A DNA stretch of 64,000 nucleotides from Roseiarcus sp963835885. Its GTDB lineage: Bacteria > Pseudomonadota > Alphaproteobacteria > Rhizobiales > Beijerinckiaceae. Position numbers and translations under genes: made by a program. Shown in pieces: positions 58,171 through 64,000 of the stretch (positions within the stretch are counted from its first letter, which is position 1; the number at the start of each line of letters is the position of its first letter). Location of the stretch: NCBI GenBank assembly GCA_963835885.1, contig CAWIHF010000015.1, positions 186,001 to 250,000 of the forward strand, read 5' to 3'. The notes under the pieces were generated by a model, which was not told the DNA's origin, did not search any database, and saw nothing but the letters and a program-made list of their open reading frames with translations.

Positions 58171-58252
58171 AGCGCGTCCCGGTTTCGGCTTGTCTCGCCG
58201 CATGCCCAACGGCTTTGCCAGTTCTGCGCAGATTAAGCTCCAGGATGGCGGG

Positions 58253-59122
58253 TCACCCGCATGAGCCGTGCAGGCGCCGCCAAGCCAGCGCCAGCGCGAT
58301 CGCCGAGGCGTTCGAAACGTTGAGACTTTTGATCGCGCCAGGAAGATCGAGGCGGGCGAGGACGTCGCAGCGCTCGCGCGTGAGGCGGCGGAGCCCCTTG
58401 CCTTCCGCGCCGACGACCAGAGCGAGTGGACGGGAAAGCGGGACCTCGTGGAGCGGGACGGGTCCCTCCGCATCGAGTCCGACGCGCATGTAGCCAAAGT
58501 CGCCCATTTCGCCTAGCGCCCGTGCGAGGTTGATAACCGGGCAAATCGGCACGTACTCGAGCCCGCCGGAGGCGGATTTGGCCAGCGCTCCGGAGAATTC
58601 CGGCGAACGGCGTTCGGTGATGACGAGCGCGTCGACTGCGAAAGCGGCGGCGGTGCGCACGATCGCCCCGACGTTGTGGGGGTCGGTGACTTGGTCGAGG
58701 ACGAGGACGAGGCCGTTCGGCGGCAGTTCGGAGAGGTCAATCGGCAGGAGAGGCCGCGCCTCCAGCAGCACGCCCTGGTGCACGGCGTCGCGGGGAGCGC
58801 GGGCGGCGATCTCCTCGAGGCTCATGACGCGGGTCTCGACCTCGCGCGCGTCGATCTCGGGCTTCAGCCGCTCGGCCGCGGCCGCGGTGGCGTAGAGGCG
58901 GACGAGCGCGCGCCGCGGCGCCCGCAGCGCCGCCGCAACGCTATGGAAACCATAGATGCGCACGACGCCTCCTTCGGGCGTCTCGCGCCGCGGCTCTCGC
59001 CGGGCCTCCGCGTCACGCGTCGCCGACGACGGGCGGGGCTGCGGCTTCGCCGGACCGGCGAGCCTACGCTCCTCGCGTAGGCCGGCGGAAGGCGCCCGGC
59101 GCCGGTCGCGATTGCGGGTCAT
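58253..59122 (-). CDS. rlmB: 23S rRNA 2'-O-ribose methyltransferase (RlmB-type)
   Basis: 289 residues, SPOUT class. A basic, disordered N-terminus of about 50 residues precedes the substrate-binding domain (IYGFHSVAAALRAPRR); the catalytic knot domain has LVLDQVTDPHNVGAIVRTA (motif 1), LALVVGAEGKGL (motif 2) and KSLNVSNASAIALAL (motif 3). Expected to methylate G2251 of 23S rRNA. The long Arg/Pro-rich N-terminus is common in alphaproteobacterial versions. Lies beside tRNA-Tyr on the opposite strand. Confidence 0.92.
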   Translation of the reverse strand: MTRNRDRRRAPSAGLREERRLAGPAKPQPRPSSATRDAEARREPRRETPEGGVVRIYGFHSVAAALRAPRRALVRLYATAAAAERLKPEIDAREVETRVMSLEEIAARAPRDAVHQGVLLEARPLLPIDLSELPPNGLVLVLDQVTDPHNVGAIVRTAAAFAVDALVITERRSPEFSGALAKSASGGLEYVPICPVINLARALGEMGDFGYMRVGLDAEGPVPLHEVPLSRPLALVVGAEGKGLRRLTRERCDVLARLDLPGAIKSLNVSNASAIALALAWRRLHGSCG

Positions 59123-59282
59123 GATGGAGACTTTTCCGGTTCGGTTTCGACCTTGCGGTCATTAAGCGTCTTCCGCGCGCGAAGCCAGAGTGGCGCGCCC
59201 GTACGCCCGCGGAAGCGACCTGAGGCGACCCATTTTTCCAGTTGACAGGCCGCCAGCCAAGGCAACATAAGCCCATCACCCG

Positions 59283-59307
59283 CGCCTCGGCATGCCCGAG
59301 GCGTTTT
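59283..59307 (+). terminator. rho-independent-type hairpin before tRNA-Tyr
   Basis: CGCCTCGG (59283-59290) pairs perfectly with CCGAGGCG (59296-59303) around a 5-nt loop, followed by TTTT. Oriented for plus-strand transcription about 30 nt before the tRNA; no plus-strand gene ends here, so it may be a relic or belong to an unseen small RNA. Confidence 0.5.
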
Positions 59308-59336
59308 CGTCCCCGAGCCTTGCTTGCCGGACGTCA

Positions 59337-59421
59337 GGGGGAGTGTCCCGAGCGGCAAAGGGGGCGGACTGTAAATCCGCTGGCTAAGCCTTCGTAGGTT
59401 CGAGTCCTACCTCCCCCACCA
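59337..59421 (+). tRNA. tRNA-Tyr (GTA)
   Basis: 85 nt with encoded CCA. Acceptor GGGGGAG/CTCCCCC, discriminator A, anticodon arm CGGA-CTGTAAA-TCCG with anticodon GTA, a long class II variable arm, and T-arm GTAGG-TTCGAGT-CCTAC. All arms pair well. Confidence 0.95.
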
Positions 59422-59689
59422 ATCGTACATGCGCCCACCTCCTTCATATTCTGTCGTCTGGGCTGTCGCAATTGGCAGAAGCTGCAGCCGAGAAGCAGAG
59501 CGTCATCTGGCGGCGATGGTCTCCCCCGACTTGAACGCCCGTTTCTTGCAATCGCTGATTGACGTTGGGCGTTTCAAATACGCATGCGGTGGCCGCAAGC
59601 CAATCAAGGCGCTGGCGCCACGCGCTTCTGTTAAGCCCCCGATCGAAGAGTCGATGTTCGACGCCGCCGCGACGCATCGACCTTTCTGC

Positions 59690-59810
59690 CGCGTTCATGG
59701 ACACTGCCAGCCTGACGTTCTACGCGGAGGGCCAAGCACGGCTACTCCAAAGACGATCGGCCCTACCTCAAGCACCGCAGTAAGCGTGCTGGTTCTTCCC
59801 GCAAGTTCAA
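59690..59810 (+). pseudogene. IS1634-like transposase fragment
   Basis: FMDTASLTFYAEG in one frame and HGYSKDDRPYLK in the next correspond to neighbouring motifs around the first catalytic Asp of IS1634-type transposases (usual DTTSLSFYGEG..HGYSKDHRPDLKQ). Only about 40 codons remain. Nothing else was recognised between the two tRNAs. Confidence 0.45.
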
Positions 59811-59840
59811 TGAATTTCCGCGACTTCGAGGAATCGACGG

Positions 59841-59915
<75 letters not shown>

Positions 59916-60170
59916 ATCCTAGGGTGTCAAAGCCGAAAAAGCGTGCGGCTTCTGCCATAGGCGCCGCCGCAACGCAAGCCGCGGCGTGGGCTGGGTGGGC
60001 TGGCTGTCGGCTGGCCCCGGCAAGGGGTTCAGCTCAATTCGGCGATTCGCTTCTTATCGATGAGGCGGCCATGCTATAATTAGACTAATATAAGAGACTA
60101 TATATTGCTGTACATTGAGGGTGGTTTCAGTAGTGTCTTGGCGTTATCGTTCTAATCCGTAGCAACAGGC

Positions 60171-60830
60171 ATGTCCGACGATCCCCTAGACGCCATGAAG
60201 GCGCGCTGGAACCATATCCAGGGCACTCTGTTTCCTTGGCTGCGCGAGGAAGTCGACCCGATGACCGAAGCGCTTGGGCGTCTCGTCACGACCCTCGCCG
60301 TGATCGGCCTCGAAGCCTTCGTTCCCGGGCCGCCGCGCGGCCCCTGCCGCCCGCCCGAGGATCGGCGCGCCCTTGCCAGGGCCTTCGTCGCCAAGGCGAT
60401 GCTGGGCATTCCCACCCCTTCCGCTTTGATCGAACAACTCGCCGTCGACAAGTCGCTGCGGCGGATCCTCGGTTGGGAGCGACGCTCGCAAGTGCCCTCA
60501 GAAGCCACGTTCTCTCGCGGCTTCGCGGAGTTCGCGCAGGGCGATCTGCCCGACAAAATGCACGTGGCGCTGATCGAGCGCTCGCTCGGCGGGCGCATCG
60601 TCGGCGTGATCGCCCGCGACGCCACCGAGATCGAGGCGCGCGAGAAGCCGGCGGCGAAAGAGGCCAACGACAAGAAGGACGATCCGCCATCCGATGGCGC
60701 TCAGCCGCCGCGCAAGCGCGGACGCCCGCACAAAGACGAGCAACGGCCAAAGCCCGAGCCGACCCGGCTGGAGCGGCAAACCTCACAGAACGTCAACCAA
60801 ATGCTCGCCGAACTGTCGGGCGCGATGAAC
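60171..60830 (+). pseudogene. transposase N-terminal part, truncated
   Basis: DPMTEALGRLVTTLAVIGLE, RALARAFVAKAMLGIPT, LRRILGWERRSQVPSEATFS, GRIVGVIARDATEIEAREKP (first catalytic Asp) and a basic linker KRGRPHKDEQRPKPEPTRLE: the N-terminal half of an IS4/IS5-type (DUF772-like) transposase. Near 60820 the sequence switches to the reverse strand of another transposase, so the frame ends in foreign sequence at 60896. Two different elements have recombined or nested here. Confidence 0.7.
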
Positions 60831-61200
60831 TCGGGGATCAAGGGAACGACCTTGGACTGTCCGGGCGCCACAACCGTCGCCGACTGCAGGCAATGATAAT
60901 TCTCGGTCTTGCCGTTGGCGCGCTTGCGGGTCAGACAAATTCGCACAGCCGAACTTTTGCAAGCAGAAATATTCCGTACCGTCCCATGCGATCAAAGTTC
61001 TGCCGCCCAATCGACCGAAAGCCTGCCGCATACGGGGCTCGGCCAGCAGCGTCTCCAGGCGTTCCAGCCTATCGCGAACGTCGTTGTCCGAGGGAATTCT
61101 GCCGATGCCGAACAACGTCTGGCCGTTGGAGCGGCCATGCCCCTTCTCGAGTGCGCGCTGATAGCCCGACTTTCCCCACTGGGGCGTCGAACTGGTGATT
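60810..61200 (-). pseudogene. fragment related to the IS at 2.7-4.0 kb
   Basis: FGIGRIPSDNDVRDRLERLE, RQAFGRLGGRTLIAWDGTEY then, in a shifted frame, KRANGKTENYHCLQSATVVA and GQSKVVPLIPEFI. These are collinear with the intact transposase (FGIEKIPSDNYIRD, FGRLGGRALVALDGTEYF, ATVVAPGHSKVVPLAPEFI) but lack both ends. A diverged second member of the same IS family in this genome. Confidence 0.75.
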
Positions 61201-61322
61201 TTGGTTGATGTTGAAACGGAAAAGGTGAGTCGAAACAGGGGGAATGTTGCGGCGAGCGCTTGTAGTGCAGACCAAGTCTATTTTCATGCGATTGCTTTCG
61301 TGTAGAGTGATTCGCCAGTTAT

Positions 61323-61690
61323 TTGCGCAATCATCGCCGCAGGAAGGATGGCAGGGAGCATTGCTATTGGAGCATTGCCGAGAGCAAGCGGTGCGCCGGC
61401 GGGCGGGTGGTCCAGCGGCGCGTCATGTACCTGGGCAAGATCAATGACGCTCAGCGCGAGGCTTGGCGCCAGGCCATCGAGGTGTTCGACGAGGGAGCGC
61501 AGCAACCGAGGCAGCCCGCCTTGTTTCCGGCCGGTCAAGCCGTGCCCGCGGCAGCCAGGCCCTACGCCGTGCAGGTGCGGCTGGAAGCCATGCAATTGCA
61601 TCGGCCGCAGCAATAGGCGGGTGTTGGCTGGCCTGCCAAGTCTATGACGAACTCGAGCTCGATCGCTTCTGGGCCGAGCGCCTAGCCCAG
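61323..61690 (+). pseudogene. IS1634-like transposase, N-terminal fragment
   Basis: RRRKDGREHCYWSIAESKRC, GGRVVQRRVMYLGKINDAQ, WRQAIEVFDEG, ALFPAG, then in the next frame WLACQVYDELELDRFWAERL. This is the conserved start of IS1634/ISL-type transposases. It stops abruptly about 150 bp before rpsU. Confidence 0.65.
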
Positions 61691-61840
61691 ATTATGCGCT
61701 TCGTGCGTGCTGGACAAAGCGGCGCGCCTCTGGTAATGGCGAGCCCGACTTGGCGCGCCTTCCGACCGAGGGCGAGCGCGTGCGTTTTTCGCAGAAATCT
61801 CGGATTCATCGAGGCCCGGCCTCATAACACAGGAAAACTC

Positions 61841-62092
61841 GTGCAAGTACTCGTTCGCGACAACAACGTCGATCAGGCCCTCAAGGCGCTCAAAAAGAAG
61901 ATGCAGCGCGAGGGAATTTTCCGCGAGATGAAGCTGCGCGGTCATTACGAGAAGCCTTCGGAGAAGCGGGCGCGGGAGAAGGCGGAGGCCGTCCGGCGGG
62001 CGCGTAAGCTTGCGCGCAAGAAGCTGCAGCGCGAGGGCCTGTTGCCGGTCAAGGCGAAGCCTGCCCCCGGCCCGCAACGCTCGACCGGTTGA
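61841..62092 (+). CDS. rpsU: ribosomal protein bS21
   Basis: 83 residues from GTG 61841 with AGGA just upstream: VQVLVRDNNVDQALKALKKK, REGIFREMKLRGHYEKPSEK, then the basic tail typical of alphaproteobacterial S21. The frame is open further upstream only through transposon debris. Part of the 30S subunit near the mRNA exit, involved in initiation. A terminator follows. Confidence 0.95.
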   Translation: MQVLVRDNNVDQALKALKKKMQREGIFREMKLRGHYEKPSEKRAREKAEAVRRARKLARKKLQREGLLPVKAKPAPGPQRSTG

Positions 62093-62144
62093 TTCGGGCG
62101 GCGACGTTGACCGGGCGGATCGCCGAGGGGGTCACGACAATTTG

Positions 62145-62170
62145 AACCCCGTCCGTCGCGGCGGGGTTTT
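62145..62170 (+). terminator. rho-independent terminator after rpsU
   Basis: AACCCCG at 62145-62151 pairs with CGGGGTT at 62162-62168, with an inner CCG/CGG pairing, followed by a T-run; 52 nt after the rpsU stop. Confidence 0.75.
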
Positions 62171-62249
62171 GCATGTGAGCTTGCGCCTTCTGCGTGAGGC
62201 GTTCGTCCCGGCGGGGACCGCGGCTTCAGGTCCGCGAAGGGTGAAGCGC

Positions 62250-63092
62250 ATGGTTAGGTTTGGAAGCGCGTCCGGCCGGGCGGTGACGGTGTTGGCGATG
62301 GGGCTGGCGCTCGGCGCTTGCAGCGAGACCATGGGCGGTCTCAATACGCATGTGGCGGAAGTCGATACGGACGCAAGCGCCCGAGCCGCCAACGCCGGAA
62401 ATATCGCCTCGCTGAGCGAGGTCATCCAGCGGAATCCGCGCGACGCGGTCGCATACAACACGCGCGGCGTCGTCTACGCCAAGCTTGGACAGTACTCGAA
62501 CGCGATCGACGACTTTTTTCATGCAATCGAACTCGATCCGCACTCTTCCGGGGCCTACACGAATCGGGCGCTCGCCTATCGTCAGCAGAACAAAGACGAT
62601 TTGGCGATGCAGGACTTCAATCAGGCGATCGCGGTCAATCCAAACGACGCCGCCGCCTATCTCGGGCGCGGCAATCTTCTTCGCTCGGAAAACGACTTCA
62701 CCGGCGCCCTCGCCGACCTCAATCAGGCGATCCGACTGAACCCCGAGGGGGCGCAGGCCTATCATGCGCGCGGACTCATCTATCAGCGCCAGGGGAACGA
62801 CGTTCAGGCGATCACCGATTTCAACAACGCGATCGACCGCAATCCCTTTGCGGGCGAACCGTATCAGGCGCGAGGCCAGAGCCTGATGAACACCGGCAAG
62901 TATGCCGCCGCGATCGAGGACTTCAACGCCGCGCTGAACGTGAACGCCAATAATTCCGAGGCGTGGGCCGGCTTGGGTTTCTGCTACGACAAACTGAACA
63001 ATCGCGCCAAGGCGATCGAGTCCTACTCACGGGCGATTCAGGTCGATCCGAGCAACAGCGCGGCGCGGGCGGCCCTCCAGCGGTTGGGCTAG
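62250..63092 (+). CDS. NlpI-like TPR lipoprotein
   Basis: 280 residues from ATG 62250 (GTG 62241 also possible). Signal AVTVLAMGLALGACSE with lipobox LGAC. Then six or so TPR units with strongly regular spacing: AYNTRGVVYAKLGQYSNAID, AYTNRALAYRQQNKDDLAMQ, AYLGRGNLLRSENDFTGALA, AYHARGLIYQRQGNDVQAIT, PYQARGQSLMNTGKYAAAIE, AWAGLGFCYDKLNNRAKAIE. Probably outer- or inner-membrane anchored scaffold for periplasmic proteins, as NlpI is for proteases and murein hydrolases. Alone after the rpsU terminator. Confidence 0.85.
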   Translation: MVRFGSASGRAVTVLAMGLALGACSETMGGLNTHVAEVDTDASARAANAGNIASLSEVIQRNPRDAVAYNTRGVVYAKLGQYSNAIDDFFHAIELDPHSSGAYTNRALAYRQQNKDDLAMQDFNQAIAVNPNDAAAYLGRGNLLRSENDFTGALADLNQAIRLNPEGAQAYHARGLIYQRQGNDVQAITDFNNAIDRNPFAGEPYQARGQSLMNTGKYAAAIEDFNAALNVNANNSEAWAGLGFCYDKLNNRAKAIESYSRAIQVDPSNSAARAALQRLG

Positions 63093-63703
63093 GAGCGGAT
63101 GTGCGGCGCCGCAACGCGCGCGCCGGTCGCGGCCTAAATCTTCTGCGAAAGCTCTACTCGCGCAACAGCGCCAGCGCGGCGGTTTCTTCGGGCCGCAGCC
63201 CCAAGACTTGATCGCCGGGCGGGGCGACGTCGATGGAAAGAGCTGAACCCCGGAATCCAGCATGAGCGACCCGCTGTTTTGGGCCGCAACGTCAATTCGC
63301 GCGCTGCTGTTCCCGCCACCCCGGACGAGATTTGTGGTCGAGCCAGCGAAACAGCGGCTTGCAGCGAACCGCCTCGCCCGCGCGATAAGGCGGGAAATAT
63401 AACTATATAACCATGTAATATATCGAACGAGGCGGATTGCCGTGCAGTCAGCCGCTCCGACAGGCCGACGCGACGACGCGACAGATTTTGGCGCCTAAAG
63501 CTCTGAATCGCTTGCGCGGCACCAGTTCTTGCTGGCGGCCCCAGCCGGGAACGCGGACGGCGAGCGTCGACGAGTCCGGCGGCCGCAGACGCCCTGTCTT
63601 CGTCACTCACGGGTCCCGCGATTTGCGCCAGCCGCAGTTTGGCGTTTATCTCACTTTCATGGATCGGCGCGCCGCCGACGGCGCGCGACGGCGAGGGAAT
63701 CGC
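63093..63703. other. about 600 bp intergenic
   Basis: No supported gene. On the minus strand around 63144-63260 a short reading (IDVAPPGDQVLGLRPEETAA) looks protein-like but needs a frameshift and has no identifiable start. An AT-rich patch near 63400-63425 could be a promoter. Confidence 0.5.
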
Positions 63704-64000
63704 ATGCGCTATCGACCGCTCGGCCGGACCGGCCAGTATGTCTCGGAGATCTGCCTCGGCACGATGACCTTCAACGGCGCCGGTTTCTGGCGCGCCATCG
63801 GCGCGCTGGACCAGAAAGCCTCGAACGCCCTCGTTGGCCGGGCGCTTGAGGCAGGCGTCAATTTCTTCGACACCGCCAATGTCTATTCGGAAGGCCAGTC
63901 CGAGGCGCAGCTCGGGCAGGCGCTGCGCGACCTCGGCGTGAAGCGCGAGGAGGTCATCATCGCGACGAAAGTCCTCGGGCGGATGGGCCCCGGGCCAAAT
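63704..64000 (+). CDS. aldo/keto reductase, 5' part (runs off the window)
   Basis: 99 codons visible from ATG 63704, GAGGGA 6 nt upstream. MRYRPLGRTGQYVSEICLGT, then GVNFFDTANVYSEGQSEAQL with the catalytic Asp and Tyr positions (DTANVY), ALRDLGVKREEVIIATKVLG with the catalytic Lys region. NADPH-dependent oxidoreductase of the AKR superfamily with a TIM barrel. The His residue and cofactor region lie beyond the window end. Confidence 0.9.
   Translation, partial: MRYRPLGRTGQYVSEICLGTMTFNGAGFWRAIGALDQKASNALVGRALEAGVNFFDTANVYSEGQSEAQLGQALRDLGVKREEVIIATKVLGRMGPGPN

Noticed and set aside
63134..63290. Protein-like C-terminus on the minus strand near 63.2 kb
   Set aside because: Needs a frameshift, has no start and no identifiable family.

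Overview
The window looks like chromosome of a high-GC alphaproteobacterium, probably Hyphomicrobiales (Rhizobiales). The support is coding style, a PurE/PurK pair with ATGA overlap, a NicO-type metal exporter behind a DUF1007 gene, RlmB next to tRNA-Tyr, and Rhizobium-like exopolysaccharide (EPS) genes. The genus cannot be read from the sequence itself.

Layout. (1) 1-5.5 kb: a minus-strand group of an acyl carrier protein (frameshifted), a haem-oxygenase-like diiron protein and a MetA-type acyltransferase, then a complete IS with a 10-bp target duplication, then a frame-broken MetY. (2) 5.5-15 kb: an IS110 remnant, a sulfotransferase, an ExoZ-like acyltransferase, a GT2, an NRPS termination module whose adenylation code reads as threonine, an alpha/beta hydrolase and the front half of a dead P450. 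(3) 16-18.2 kb: two tandem serine-acetyltransferase-like genes. (4) 19-27.3 kb: four tandem copies of a secreted beta-helix protein, one of them intact. (5) 27.3-46.8 kb: an EPS locus with methyltransferase, Wzy/ExoQ-like polymerase, HAD-membrane fusion, two near-duplicate flippases, epimerase, Gfo/Idh oxidoreductase, GT4, AsnB-like amidotransferase, GT2, Wzz/tyrosine autokinase and, at its head, a specialised NusG (RfaH-like) gene. (6) 47-53 kb: purE-purK, transposase remnants, a group II intron next to an older intron fragment, and ugd, which makes UDP-glucuronate for EPS. (7) 53-64 kb: mostly housekeeping genes: lipoproteins, TPR proteins, extensin-like protein, DUF1007-NicO, rlmB, tRNA-Tyr, tRNA-Thr, an IS graveyard, rpsU, an NlpI-like protein and the start of an aldo/keto reductase.

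Most interesting signal: the RfaH-like gene and the Wzz/kinase gene that opens the EPS operon are each preceded by a copy of the same roughly 390-bp leader. Each leader carries, in the direction of transcription, GCGGTAGCGTG, the core of the enterobacterial ops element that recruits RfaH. This predicts an autoregulated RfaH/ops-type antitermination circuit for EPS in an alphaproteobacterium.

Caveat: many genes, especially at 33-45 kb, are broken by single-base indels while neighbours are perfectly open. Either the assembly has residual indel errors or the EPS locus is decaying. These genes are annotated as frame-broken and their function is inferred from the combined frames.
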